Origin: Selenomonadaceae bacterium
GTDB lineage: Bacteria > Bacillota > Negativicutes > Selenomonadales > Selenomonadaceae
Assembly: GCA_017634675.1 (NCBI GenBank)
Contig: JAGBMX010000061.1
Location: forward strand, 1 to 43,327
Direction: 5' to 3'
DNA: 43,327 nt
How positions within the stretch are numbered: position 1 is the stretch's first letter; the number at the start of each line of letters is the position of its first letter. A program made the translations under genes and the position numbers. Below are positions 26,657 through 35,375 of this stretch, one piece after another. The notes under the pieces are model-generated. The model worked only from the letters and a program-made list of their open reading frames with translations. It was not told the origin of the DNA and searched no databases.

Positions 26657-26686
26657 TTGACAAGCTTAAAATCCATTCGGTATAAT
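26657..26686 (+). promoter_or_regulatory. Sigma-70-type promoter for the AT-rich membrane protein gene
   Basis: TTGACA at 26657-26662 and TATAAT at 26681-26686, both perfect consensus, spaced 18 nt, reading toward the gene at 26807. The rest of the 321 bp gap 26486-26806 is AT-rich and holds no ORF. Two imperfectly repeated strings, CTGACACTTTTCC near 26579 and GTGACACTTTCAA near 26732, flank the promoter and might be regulator sites. This is speculative. Confidence 0.75.
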
Positions 26687-26806
26687 GAACGCAAATCGGG
26701 TTATGGATATGTTACGAACTGAAATAAAAGGTGACACTTTCAAAAAAAGGTATAAAAAATGGTTTTGTAATAAGTTTTCACAAATGTAAAAGGGTGGTAA
26801 AATATC

Positions 26807-28075
26807 GTGGCTGTTATTCTTGGTATACTTATTGCATGTTTAGTTGTATGGCGACTTTATATAATTTGTAAAATGATATGGACTTACGATTTTTTTGTTG
26901 GAATGGTAAAATTAGTCATAGCACTACTATGTGGTAGAATTATTTTTATTATGAGTAACGCTTTGACTAGGTTAGAGACATCGCAAGACTTTCTTCGTTT
27001 TATGTTCTTTTATGTTATGCACTCGTTTTTACCCATTGCGTTGTTAGCTGTCGGAATATTTTTTTTGTTGCATAATATTCGCAATGGGTATAATAGAAAA
27101 ATCTTATCTAAACTTATACCGTTAAGCAGCGGGGTAATCATTTTACTTGTAGCTTTATCTGTGGCAATATTATACAGTTTTCCGTATATAGATAGAATCT
27201 TTTTAAATAAATCAATAAACGATAATAATTTTTTGCTTTATGCCTATGTATCGGTGACTTTTTTTATTAAAATGGTATTGTGTCTTGTAATATTTTACAT
27301 AATAGATATTCTTTTTAAAAAATTGGCGGCAAAGCTTTCGCTAAAACGCATGAAAGTCGGAATGGGATATGGTATTGCAGGAGCTGTTTTATTGTTCGTT
27401 TTAGGCGCAATTCTAATGTTCTTTATGAGCTACAATCACTTTAAATTTTTTTCGTACGCTTTTATGCTACTACCGGTTTTATTGGTTGCTGTCGTTTCAA
27501 AACATGCAAATGTTACTTGCGCGGTTTTAATCAATATATGCTTTTTAGGACTTATTGCATTTAAATATGATAGTGGTGGATCTTTTGATGATGGTATGGA
27601 TTTTGATGCAGGAGGTTCATATGATTACACTGGAGATATAACGGTTTCGTCAGTTGACGTTTCGTCTGATTTTGGTTCATCGTCAGTTTCAAATAACGCA
27701 AGCATTAACTACGCAGATACTAATTTTTCAACACCGAGTAACTCTTCTGGCATGGAAGCATATATGCAGGGAGACGGAACGGTTCAGAGCGTTATGGTGA
27801 ATTCTGTCGGAGATACCACCACTATTTCAGATTTGTCCGGTGGTCTTATGACTTGCCTAAATGATGGTACTATTTTAAATTCACTAGGTATAGCAGATGG
27901 CAGGATTGACATGTCAAATATGAGTAATATCAAGATTTTTGACGCAAATAATCAACTTGCATTTACAATGGAAAACAATGTTATATTCGACAAACTTCAT
28001 CAGGTTGCGTATACGATTCAAGACGGGACATTGTTTGACGCTAATCATAAGTTAGTGGCAAAATTGATGTCATAA
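26807..28075 (+). CDS. Membrane protein of unknown function with C-terminal 16-residue repeats
   Basis: 422 aa, family not recognised. Residues 1-252 hold about seven or eight hydrophobic helices (for example 31-50, 68-88, 105-125, 143-167, 186-208, 215-231, 236-252). A Ser/Asp/Gly-rich low-complexity linker follows (254-315, SGGSFDDGMDFDAGGSYDY). The tail is beta-rich by pattern and ends with three consecutive units: IFDANNQLAFTMENNV, IFDKLHQVAYTIQDGT and LFDANHKLVAKLMS (377-422). GTG start with AAAGGGTGG upstream, own consensus promoter and own terminator, so monocistronic. Base composition is visibly more AT-rich than its neighbours, which hints at transfer. It faces away from the nitrogenase-like operon. 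Confidence 0.85.
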   Translation: MAVILGILIACLVVWRLYIICKMIWTYDFFVGMVKLVIALLCGRIIFIMSNALTRLETSQDFLRFMFFYVMHSFLPIALLAVGIFFLLHNIRNGYNRKILSKLIPLSSGVIILLVALSVAILYSFPYIDRIFLNKSINDNNFLLYAYVSVTFFIKMVLCLVIFYIIDILFKKLAAKLSLKRMKVGMGYGIAGAVLLFVLGAILMFFMSYNHFKFFSYAFMLLPVLLVAVVSKHANVTCAVLINICFLGLIAFKYDSGGSFDDGMDFDAGGSYDYTGDITVSSVDVSSDFGSSSVSNNASINYADTNFSTPSNSSGMEAYMQGDGTVQSVMVNSVGDTTTISDLSGGLMTCLNDGTILNSLGIADGRIDMSNMSNIKIFDANNQLAFTMENNVIFDKLHQVAYTIQDGTLFDANHKLVAKLMS

Positions 28076-28110
28076 TCTCAAAATTAAATTATACCGCTTA
28101 AAACAAAGAA

Positions 28111-28152
28111 AAGCTGTCTATCCTTTTATCACAATGGGATAGACAGCTTTTT
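28111..28152 (+). terminator. Rho-independent terminator of the unknown membrane protein gene
   Basis: AAGCTGTCTATCC (28111-28123) pairs with GGATAGACAGCTT (28137-28149) over a 13 nt loop, followed by TTT and preceded by A-rich sequence. It could also serve ridA on the opposite strand, whose stop is at 28181. Confidence 0.85.
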
Positions 28153-28180
28153 CTCGTTGCTATTCTAAAAATTTCTAACA

Positions 28181-28555
28181 TTAATCCTTAATCGCCACAA
28201 CCTCGATCTCGCACAGCGCGCCTTTGGGCAAATCTTTAACGGCTACGCAGCTTCTGGCGGGCTTATGGGAAAAATATTTGCCGTATACTTCGTTAAACGC
28301 CGCAAAATCGTTGATGTCCGCCAAAAAACAGGTGGTTTTTACCACATTTGTAAATTCTGCGCCGGCTTCTTTCAGTACCGCCTCTATGTTTTTGCAACAT
28401 TGTTCCGTTTGTCCCGCTATATCCTTTGCGACAATATCTCCCGCTTTAGGGTCGATTGCGATTTGCCCCGATAAAAAGAGCGTGTTCCCCGCTTCTATCG
28501 CTTGACTATATGGACCTACAGCTTTTGGCGCATCGTCCGTATGAATAATGTTCAT
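28181..28555 (-). CDS. ridA: RidA family 2-iminobutanoate/2-iminopropanoate deaminase
   Basis: 124 aa. Hydrolyses reactive enamine/imine intermediates from PLP enzymes such as threonine dehydratase. Family motifs: AVGPYSQAIEAGNTLFLSGQIAIDP (12-36), the catalytic Arg in PARSCVAVKDLPKGALCEIEVVAI (99-122). GGAGG lies 8 nt before ATG 28555. The longer frame upstream to 28777 reads through the purine/pyrimidine hairpin and out of nrdD, and is not protein-like. Follows nrdD on the same strand, separated by the repeat, so co-transcription is possible but the hairpin may attenuate it. Confidence 0.95.
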   Translation of the reverse strand: MNIIHTDDAPKAVGPYSQAIEAGNTLFLSGQIAIDPKAGDIVAKDIAGQTEQCCKNIEAVLKEAGAEFTNVVKTTCFLADINDFAAFNEVYGKYFSHKPARSCVAVKDLPKGALCEIEVVAIKD

Positions 28556-28582
28556 AAAACAACCTCCAATAAACATTTTATT

Positions 28583-28666
28583 AAAGTTTTTTCTTTCTCT
28601 TTTTTCTTTGCTTCTTTCTTTTTTCTCTTTCTTTTTTACAAAAAAGAAAGAGAAAAAAGAAAGAAG
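28583..28666. repeat. Purine/pyrimidine hairpin repeat, copy B
   Basis: Arms 28611-28637 and 28640-28666 are 27 bp perfectly complementary, with only AC between them, and AAAGTTTTTTC... precedes them. Opposite orientation to copies A and C. It begins 14 nt beyond the nrdD stop codon, exactly where the missing end of nrdD would be expected. Confidence 0.9.
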
Positions 28667-28680
28667 AATTTTATCGTTTA

Positions 28681-30924
28681 CTACAACATTCTTTCGTCTA
28701 AAATAATAACGCCTTCTTCGATTTCCTTTCTGTGGCAATGAGGACATTCGGAGGCGATAATCCCGGTATAACCGCATACGGGATCTCTGTCTACGGGATG
28801 GTTTATGGAAAAATAGCCCATATCGTGATCGTGCATGGCGCGAACTACTCTTATAAAAGCGTCGATGTTTTGAGATGGATCGCCGTCCATTTCGATATAA
28901 GCGATATGTCCCGCATTTTCTATAGCGTGATACGGCGCTTCGATGCGAATTTTGTCGATGGCTCGAATGGGATAATATACCGGCACATGACTTGAATTTG
29001 TCATATATTCTCTGTCGGTAACTCCTTTAATTATGCCGTAAACCTTGCGATTTGCGCGTTGGAACTGTCCCGCCGTAGATTCCGCAGGCGTGCCGAAACA
29101 AGTCCAATTCATTTTTTCCTTCTTGGTATAATCGTCAAGGGCGTTCCTAAGGTGCTTTACGATTTTCAGCCCCAATTCCTGCGCTTCTTCGCTTTCGCCG
29201 TGATGTTTGCCCGTAAGCGCCACCAAACATTCAGCAAGCCCGCAAAACCCAACCGAGAAGGAGGCGTGTTTTAAAACTTCGCCTATTTTATCCGAAGGTT
29301 TAAGTTTATCGCTGTCCATCCAAACGCCTTGTCCCATTAAAAAGGGATAATTGTAAACGTGCTTTTCGGCGATGGTTTTCAATCGGAACAGCAAATAATC
29401 ATGTGAAAGTACAATATAGTGATTGTAAAGCCGCCAAAATTCCATCTCGTCGCCTTTTGCTTCTAAGGCGATTTTGGGAAGATTTATGGTGACAAAGGAG
29501 AAATTTCCGCGACTTCCCGATTCGGAAGGCCCGTTCACATTGCTCATAACCCTTGTGCGGCAACCCATCGTTGCAACATAACTGTTGTAGTCGCCCGGTT
29601 TATAATATTCGAGATTATAAGGCGCATCAAGATTTACAAAATTCGGAAAGAGTCGTTTTGCGCTGACCTCGCAAGCCCTGCGAAACAAATCGTAATTGGG
29701 GTCGTCTTCGTTGTAATTTACCCCCGCTTTTAATTGGAAAACGGAAATTGGGAAGATAGGCGTTTCGCCGTTGCCAAGTCCCGCCATAATCGCTTCCAAT
29801 ACCTCTCTTGTCGCAAGCCTGCCCTCAGGCGACGTGTCCATACCGTAATTTATCGAAGAAAACGGAACTTGCGCGCCGGCTCTTGAATGAAGCGTGTTAA
29901 AATTGTGTATCAGAGCCTCCATCGCCTGATGAGTTTCTTCTTCCACATCTTCGCACGCAAGTTTATATATATGCTCTGCAAGGTTTCTTACATCGCCTTC
30001 GACTTTGTCTCCCAAAACTTTTTTAAGCAAGTCTTCGACTGCGCCAACGCTTTTATCTCTCGCTTCTCCCGCATTTTCGGTATACGCAATCAAGTCTTCG
30101 CTTATAAGCGACAAAACTTTTTTTACAAATTCTTTACGGTTTAAATCCCGATCAATATAAACCCCCGCTTTATATATTTCGTCCGCAACGGCTTTTTTAA
30201 AAGATTTACGCACGCCTTCCGCCATCGCGTAGTCGAAACAGTTTATGCTCTGACCGCCGAACATATCGTTCTGGTTGGATTGTATCGCTATACAGGCAAG
30301 GGAAGCGTAAGCGCGTATAGAATTAGGCTCTCTTATAAAGCCGTGCCCCGTGGAGAAGCCGCCTTTAAACAGCTTCAACAAATCAATCTGGCAACAGTTA
30401 AAAGTTATAAGGCTGAAATCCTTGTCGTGGATATGTATGAAATCATCCTTGTCGGCGGCGGCGAAGGCTTCCGGCAAAACGTAATTGTCAACGAAATGTT
30501 TCGCGCCCTCGGCTCCCAACTTTAGCATTATGCCCATGGAAGCGTCCGTATTTATATTGGCATTGTCGCGTTTAAAATCCGCATCCACAGCGTCCGCAAA
30601 AAATATCTCCCTATAAGCGTCCATCAAATGTTTTTGCGCTTTGCGTCGCTCTTCGTGACGATGCCTATAACGAATATATTTCTTTGCAATATCAAAATAT
30701 CCGTGTTTCATGAGCGCCTGCTCCACGATATCTTGAATTTCCTCAACGGTAACCGCGGTACGCTCCGCAATCTTTCCCTCGACAGCAAGTGTTACGGAAC
30801 GCATCTCGCTGTCCGTCATCTTCTCCGTGCTGTCGCTGTTCGCGCCCTTTATGGCGTTAAAAATCTTTTCCTGATCGTAATCAACGGTAAGACCCGACCT
30901 TTTGGTAACTTTCTGCAATTTCAT
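28681..30924 (-). CDS. nrdD: Anaerobic ribonucleoside-triphosphate reductase NrdD, lacking the C-terminal glycyl-radical motif
   Basis: 747 aa class III ribonucleotide reductase. ATP-cone (about 3-95, KVTKRSGLTVDYDQEKIFNAI), NCCQIDLL (176-183), catalytic thiyl Cys C455 in MGCRTRVMSN followed by GNFSFVTINLPKIA, and FGTPAESTAGQF (610-621). The C-terminus follows the family (YFSINHPVDRDPVCGYTGII, then CPHC at 727-730) but then ends KEIEEGVIILDERML. The expected R-I-R-R-(I/V)-(T/C)-G-Y-L segment with the radical glycine is absent, and no frame between here and ridA encodes it. As written the enzyme could not hold a glycyl radical. Start ATG 30924 with GAGGGG upstream. The frame to 30975 is untranslated leader. 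No nrdG in the window. Confidence 0.93.
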   Translation of the reverse strand: MKLQKVTKRSGLTVDYDQEKIFNAIKGANSDSTEKMTDSEMRSVTLAVEGKIAERTAVTVEEIQDIVEQALMKHGYFDIAKKYIRYRHRHEERRKAQKHLMDAYREIFFADAVDADFKRDNANINTDASMGIMLKLGAEGAKHFVDNYVLPEAFAAADKDDFIHIHDKDFSLITFNCCQIDLLKLFKGGFSTGHGFIREPNSIRAYASLACIAIQSNQNDMFGGQSINCFDYAMAEGVRKSFKKAVADEIYKAGVYIDRDLNRKEFVKKVLSLISEDLIAYTENAGEARDKSVGAVEDLLKKVLGDKVEGDVRNLAEHIYKLACEDVEEETHQAMEALIHNFNTLHSRAGAQVPFSSINYGMDTSPEGRLATREVLEAIMAGLGNGETPIFPISVFQLKAGVNYNEDDPNYDLFRRACEVSAKRLFPNFVNLDAPYNLEYYKPGDYNSYVATMGCRTRVMSNVNGPSESGSRGNFSFVTINLPKIALEAKGDEMEFWRLYNHYIVLSHDYLLFRLKTIAEKHVYNYPFLMGQGVWMDSDKLKPSDKIGEVLKHASFSVGFCGLAECLVALTGKHHGESEEAQELGLKIVKHLRNALDDYTKKEKMNWTCFGTPAESTAGQFQRANRKVYGIIKGVTDREYMTNSSHVPVYYPIRAIDKIRIEAPYHAIENAGHIAYIEMDGDPSQNIDAFIRVVRAMHDHDMGYFSINHPVDRDPVCGYTGIIASECPHCHRKEIEEGVIILDERML

Positions 30925-30945
30925 GGGCATCCCCTCGCACAACAT

Positions 30946-31006
30946 CTTGTATAAAAAAATTCTCCGATACAACATATATTGTATCAGAGAATTTTTTTTT
31001 TACAAG
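30946..31006. promoter_or_regulatory. 61-nt near-palindrome in the nrdD leader (bidirectional terminator or operator)
   Basis: CTTGTA...A-run, TTCTC, GATACAA, a short centre, TTGTATC, GAGAA, T-run...TACAAG: nested arms with two internal mismatches. On the minus strand the hairpin lies between clpB (stop 31123) and nrdD (start 30924) and is followed by a T-run, so it can end clpB transcripts. It may also regulate nrdD. The centre resembles, but is out of register with, an NrdR box. Confidence 0.6.
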
Positions 31007-31008
31007 TA

Positions 31009-31107
31009 CTTCTTCTTTCTTTTCTCTTTATCTTTCTTTTTTGTAAAAAAGAAAAAGAAAGAGAAAAGGAAGAAGCAAAGAAAAGAGAAAGAGAAAGAAA
31101 AAACTTT
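31009..31107. repeat. Purine/pyrimidine hairpin repeat, copy C
   Basis: CTTCTTCTTTC arm, TTTTTTGTAAAAAA turn and a purine arm ending GGAAGAAG, then a second purine tract ending AAAAAACTTT. The arms are imperfect but largely complementary. Shares the following string (TTTGTCAAACTT) with copy D. Lies between clpB and nrdD. Confidence 0.85.
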
Positions 31108-31122
31108 GTCAAACTTTAATTT

Positions 31123-33690
31123 TTAATTGGTTGTAAAGATGAAACCATCGTCTTTTACGTCAATATTTACCGTATCGCCTTCTCTTACCGCGCCTTTTAT
31201 AATTTCTTTGGAAAGAGCGGTCTCAACGGTGTGGGAAAGCAAGCGCCTTAACGGTCTTGCGCCGAAGTTTTCGTCAAATCCCTCTTTTACCAATTTATCA
31301 AGAGCCGCTTCCGTGAATTTAAGCGAAATTTTGCGCTGCGCTTCAAGACGGCGGCTGAGATTTTTCAGCAAGAGAGCGGCTATTTGCTTGATTTCTCCTT
31401 CTTTTAAACCGTGGAACACAATTGTATCGTCTACGCGGTTTAAAAATTCCGGGCGGAAATATTCTTTCAATATGCAAGATACCGCTTCTTTCGCCGCCTC
31501 ATAATCTTTGTTTAAAATCTCGTGAGAACCAAGGTTACTGGTCATTATAATAACCGTATTCTTAAAGTTGACGACTCTGCCTTTGCCGTCGGTAAGCCTG
31601 CCGTCGTCTAAGATTTGCAAAAGCACGTTGAAAACGTCGCGATGGGCTTTTTCAATTTCATCGAGCAAAATCACGCTATAAGGTCTTCTGCGCACAGCTT
31701 CGGTAAGCTGACCGCCTTCCTCGTAACCGACGTATCCGGGAGGCGCTCCGATTAAACGCGCCACCGAATGTTTTTCCATGTATTCGCTCATATCTATGCG
31801 AATAATGTTCTTTTCGTCGTCAAACAAAGCTTCGGCGAGGGTCTTGGCAAGCTCTGTTTTGCCGACTCCCGTAGGACCTAAGAAGATAAATGAGCCGATA
31901 GGTCTGTTGGGGTCTTTTATCCCGGCTCTGGCTCTTAAAATCGCCTCGCTTACGGCTGACACCGCTTCGTCTTGCCCGATTACACGCTCGTGCAACACGT
32001 CCTCTAAGCGGAGCAATTTCTCCTTCTCGCCCTGCATCATCTTTGCAACGGGAATACCCGTCCAGCGGCTCACGACTTTTGCGATATCCTCCTCCCCTAC
32101 TTCTTCTTTTAAAAGCGTTTCGTCGCTGTTTGCGATTTTTTCCTCAGCTTCCGCAAGTTCTTTTTGAAGGGAAGGAAGTTTGCCGTATTTTAATTCGGAC
32201 AATCGGCTGAGGTCGTAAGCCCGTTCAGCCTTCTCCATCTCGCTTTTTACCGCGTCCATTTCCTTTTTAATGGCTCGGACGCGGACAATTACGGCCTTTT
32301 CGTTCTCCCACTTGTCTTTTAAAGCCTTCTCTTCATCTTGAAGAGAAGCTTTTTCCGTGGTTATCTCCGAAAGTTTCTCCTTTGAAGCGTCGTCCGACTC
32401 TTTTTTGAGCGCTTCTTCTTCAATTTCAAGCTGCATTATCTTACGACGAATTTCATCAAGCGGCGCCGGCATGGATTCTATTTCCGTACGGAGTTTTGCC
32501 GCCGCTTCGTCAACTAGGTCTATCGCTTTATCGGGCAAAAATCTGTCGGAAATATACCTATCGGAAAGCACGGCGGCAGACACCAGCGCAGCGTCACGAA
32601 TACGAACGCCGTGATGGACTTCGTATCGTTCTTTTAACCCGCGCAATATGGAAATTGTGTCCTCTACTCCGGGTTCGCCTACCAAAACGGGTTGGAACCG
32701 ACGTTCCAGAGCCGTGTCTTTTTCAATGTATTTACGATATTCCGCAAGGGTTGTTGCGCCTATGCAACGAAGTTCGCCTCTGGCAAGCATAGGTTTTAAA
32801 ATATTTCCCGCGTCCATTGCGCCTTCCGCTGCGCCTGCGCCAACGACGGTATGCACTTCGTCGATAAAGAGGAGAATTTCGCCTTCGGATTTTGCAATTT
32901 CTGTCAAAACTCCTTTTAACCGCTCTTCAAATTCGCCCCTGAACTTTGCGCCCGCTACCAATGCGCCCATATCCAAGGAGTATAATTTTTTGTTTTTGAG
33001 CGATTCAGGCACGTCGCCCGCTACAATCCTTCTTGCAAGACCTTCTACAATGGCGGTTTTACCAACGCCGGGTTCGCCGATTAAGACAGGGTTGTTTTTG
33101 GTTCTTCTGGAAAGTATTTCAACCGTGCGACGAATTTCTTCGTCCCTGCCTATAACGGGGTCGAGTTTTCCGCGTCTTGCCGCCGCAGTCAAATCCCGCC
33201 CGAATTTTTCCAAGGATTTATATCCGTCTTCGGGATTGTCGCTTCTTACGTTGTCTTTGCGAAGTTTTTGAATGGCGGATTTTACTTTTGAAGCAGTTAA
33301 ATTTTCGGATTTTGCGACCGCTACGACATCTTCTCGACCATCGGACACGAGAGCCAAAAGTAAATGCTCCGTGCTTACAAAGTCATCGTTAAATATTTTC
33401 TGATATTCTTCGGCTTTTGCAAGGACACGCACCATATCCATACCCATGGTAAGACGTTCCGTTCCCTTTACGCTCGGGATTTTGGATAAAATCTCCTCTA
33501 ATTTTTTCTGCAAGTTGGGCAAATTAGTTTTGCACTCGGTAAAAATGTCAAGGAGCAACCCTTCCGCATCTTTTACAAGGGCAAGAAGAGCGTGCGCCGA
33601 AGTTATCTCCTGATGATAGCGGAGCGCCGCCGTCTGTTGCGCCGCTTGTAATGCCGCTAAAGTTTTTGCCGTATATCTATCCTCTTTCAT
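31123..33690 (-). CDS. clpB: ATP-dependent disaggregase ClpB
   Basis: 855 aa Hsp100 chaperone that extracts proteins from aggregates together with DnaK. Clp_N repeats (1-145, beginning [16 protein letters not shown]), first AAA+ module with Walker A GEPGVGKT (205-212), then a long coiled-coil middle domain rich in Glu/Lys (about 395-525). The second AAA+ module ([14 protein letters not shown], about residue 600) and C-terminal GARPLRRLL complete it. The middle domain identifies ClpB rather than ClpA or ClpC. Start ATG 33690 has GGAGG 7 nt upstream. An in-frame ATG at 33711 lies before that site. Own promoter with an overlapping inverted repeat at 33734-33788. Confidence 0.97.
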   Translation of the reverse strand: MKEDRYTAKTLAALQAAQQTAALRYHQEITSAHALLALVKDAEGLLLDIFTECKTNLPNLQKKLEEILSKIPSVKGTERLTMGMDMVRVLAKAEEYQKIFNDDFVSTEHLLLALVSDGREDVVAVAKSENLTASKVKSAIQKLRKDNVRSDNPEDGYKSLEKFGRDLTAAARRGKLDPVIGRDEEIRRTVEILSRRTKNNPVLIGEPGVGKTAIVEGLARRIVAGDVPESLKNKKLYSLDMGALVAGAKFRGEFEERLKGVLTEIAKSEGEILLFIDEVHTVVGAGAAEGAMDAGNILKPMLARGELRCIGATTLAEYRKYIEKDTALERRFQPVLVGEPGVEDTISILRGLKERYEVHHGVRIRDAALVSAAVLSDRYISDRFLPDKAIDLVDEAAAKLRTEIESMPAPLDEIRRKIMQLEIEEEALKKESDDASKEKLSEITTEKASLQDEEKALKDKWENEKAVIVRVRAIKKEMDAVKSEMEKAERAYDLSRLSELKYGKLPSLQKELAEAEEKIANSDETLLKEEVGEEDIAKVVSRWTGIPVAKMMQGEKEKLLRLEDVLHERVIGQDEAVSAVSEAILRARAGIKDPNRPIGSFIFLGPTGVGKTELAKTLAEALFDDEKNIIRIDMSEYMEKHSVARLIGAPPGYVGYEEGGQLTEAVRRRPYSVILLDEIEKAHRDVFNVLLQILDDGRLTDGKGRVVNFKNTVIIMTSNLGSHEILNKDYEAAKEAVSCILKEYFRPEFLNRVDDTIVFHGLKEGEIKQIAALLLKNLSRRLEAQRKISLKFTEAALDKLVKEGFDENFGARPLRRLLSHTVETALSKEIIKGAVREGDTVNIDVKDDGFIFTTN

Positions 33691-33733
33691 GGTAATTCCT
33701 CCAATTTTCAAGGTTTATTTTTCTTTCGAGGAT

Positions 33734-33762
33734 ATAATACAACGAATAAGTCAAAAAGTCAA
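33734..33762 (-). promoter_or_regulatory. clpB promoter
   Basis: On the minus strand: TTGACT (-35, 33762-33757), 17 nt, TATTAT (-10, 33739-33734), about 45 nt upstream of the clpB ATG. A second TTGACT is repeated 8 nt further in. The rest of the gap 33691-34105 holds the inverted repeat 33745-33788, an AT-rich stretch without ORFs, and repeat copy D. Confidence 0.75.
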
Positions 33763-33788
33763 ATTGTTTTTTGATATTTTGACTTATT
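33745..33788. promoter_or_regulatory. Inverted repeat overlapping the clpB -35 region
   Basis: AATAAGTCAAAA (33745-33756) and TTTTGACTTATT (33777-33788) are perfect 12 bp arms 20 bp apart, spanning the -35 element and upstream. This is a good operator candidate for a heat-shock repressor. It matches neither CIRCE nor the CtsR heptad spacing. Confidence 0.6.
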
Positions 33789-34010
33789 TCTATTCTGCCG
33801 CTCATCGTCTATTTTCATGTAATTCATTTCGTTAATTTGAAAAATTTTATGAAACAACAGTAAATTCTTCTCCTTTTGAGTTGCCATTATACTTCAATTT
33901 TGCTATACTTAATTTTGTTTGAAAAAGATTTGAAAAAACTGGAAAATTCTTAAAAACCCTTAATGAAAAAAAGGCTTAAATTTAGGGTAAATTTAGAATT
34001 GAAGTTTGAT

Positions 34011-34070
34011 AAAGTTTTTTCTCTTTTCTTTTTCTTTTTTAAAAAAAAGAAAATAGAAAAAGAAAGTAAG
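34011..34070. repeat. Purine/pyrimidine hairpin repeat, copy D
   Basis: AAAGTTTTTTCTCTTTTC..., TTTTTTAAAAAAAA turn, then a purine arm ending AGAAAGTAAG. Opposite orientation to A and C, shorter, and lacks the CTTTG spacer tract. Flanked by near-inverted AATTCTTAAAAACCCTT (33945-33961) and AAGGTTTTTAGAATT (34068-34082). Lies 36 nt upstream of the LCP gene. Confidence 0.75.
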
Positions 34071-34105
34071 GTTTTTAGAATTGCCCTCAATAAAAAGCAG
34101 GTGAA

Positions 34106-35371
34106 ATGTTGAGCGTTAAGCGTGATTATAGCAGAATACAGAAACTTTTTGCGATTGTACTTCTGATAGCGGCGTCTATCATAGGTATTGTTATGGATGA
34201 AAAATACGAATTGCCTGTTGCCGAGAAAAAGACGGCGGAAAAAATCGTCAATGTCATCGTGCTGGGCGTGGATAGACGTTCTGACGATACAGGCAGAAGC
34301 GACACCATGATGATTGTATCCTACGACGAAAATAACGGGACGGCGACACTTTTTTCCGTTCCCAGAGATACGAGAGTTAAATATAAAAATGACAAATACG
34401 ACAAAATAAACCATGCGTACGCATACGGCGGTTATAAAGAATCCATAATGCGCGTGGAAGAATTGTTCGATGCGAAGATTAATCATTACATATTGGTTGA
34501 TCAGCGGGCATTTCCCAAAATAATAGACGCTATGGGCGGATTATTGTTAGACGTGGATAAGAGAATGTATTACGAGGATCCTTGGGATGATGATGGGCTT
34601 GTAATAGATTTGTATCCTGGAGAGCAGTTTTTGGATGGCAATCGCGCCATACAATATGTACGATACAGGGACGACGAGGGCGACATAGGAAGAATAAAGC
34701 GCCAGCAAAAATTTGTAAAAGCTGTCTTGGAAGAATTGATGAGCGCCGAAACTTTACCGAAACTCCCGGATATTTTGCGTATTGCCGCAAATTCCGTTGA
34801 AACGGATTTGGAAATTTCAGAGATGCTTTCACTGGCAGATGTTATAAAAAGCGTTTATGAAAAAGGGCTAAAGGTTAAAACAATATCGGGCAGACCCGCA
34901 TATTATGAAGGTATAAGTTATTATATACCCAATATATCGGAACTTCGAAAGGATTTCAAAAATGCTAACAATGTAGCAATAACCGATGAATTTTTAGCAA
35001 AAGCCGAAGGTGACGAAAAAAGTTATAATGCGGATATCCCCAAAGGAATGAAATTCGATGAAACGCCGCCTGCGACGGATTTAATTGAGGATGAAGACAG
35101 GGAGTTAAAGCCGGAAGATATTAAAGTTTCGATTATAAACGACAGCGGTATCAACGGAGCGGCGGCAAAAGCGGCGGAAATATTGGCAGCTAAAGGCTTT
35201 ATTATAGTGAAAATCGAAACGGGAGATAGAAGCGATAGGGAAACATCGACGTTTACAATTCCCAAGGACAGTGAAGAAATGTTTACGCCGTTGCCGTTTA
35301 AATGTGAATTTACGGTAGGTAAAAGGAAACGAGAGGCGTTTTTACATATTGGATTGGATTTTAAGGAGTGA
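34106..35371 (+). CDS. LytR-CpsA-Psr (LCP) family cell-wall polymer ligase with LytR_C domain
   Basis: 421 aa. One N-terminal membrane anchor (about 15-31), then the LCP catalytic domain outside the membrane: NVIVLGVDRRSDDTGRSDTMMIVS (48-71), FSVPRDTRV (82-90), KINHAYAYGG (98-107), GEQFLDGNRAIQYVRYR. These include the Asp/Arg residues that bind the polyprenyl pyrophosphate substrate in this family. The C-terminal segment from about residue 340 (DIKVSIINDSGINGAAAKAAEILAAKGF) fits LytR_C. Such proteins transfer glycopolymers onto peptidoglycan. AGCAGGTGAA precedes ATG 34106. Followed after 4 nt by the dTDP-glucose dehydratase, consistent with surface-glycan work. Confidence 0.92.
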   Translation: MLSVKRDYSRIQKLFAIVLLIAASIIGIVMDEKYELPVAEKKTAEKIVNVIVLGVDRRSDDTGRSDTMMIVSYDENNGTATLFSVPRDTRVKYKNDKYDKINHAYAYGGYKESIMRVEELFDAKINHYILVDQRAFPKIIDAMGGLLLDVDKRMYYEDPWDDDGLVIDLYPGEQFLDGNRAIQYVRYRDDEGDIGRIKRQQKFVKAVLEELMSAETLPKLPDILRIAANSVETDLEISEMLSLADVIKSVYEKGLKVKTISGRPAYYEGISYYIPNISELRKDFKNANNVAITDEFLAKAEGDEKSYNADIPKGMKFDETPPATDLIEDEDRELKPEDIKVSIINDSGINGAAAKAAEILAAKGFIIVKIETGDRSDRETSTFTIPKDSEEMFTPLPFKCEFTVGKRKREAFLHIGLDFKE

Positions 35372-35375
35372 TGAT

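Noticed and set aside
30959-30992. NrdR box upstream of nrdD
   Set aside because: The palindrome centre is out of register with the NrdR consensus, and only one site is seen rather than the usual tandem pair.
33745-33765. CtsR box upstream of clpB
   Set aside because: The two AGTCAAA heptads are separated by one base rather than three, so the 10-base period required for CtsR is not met.
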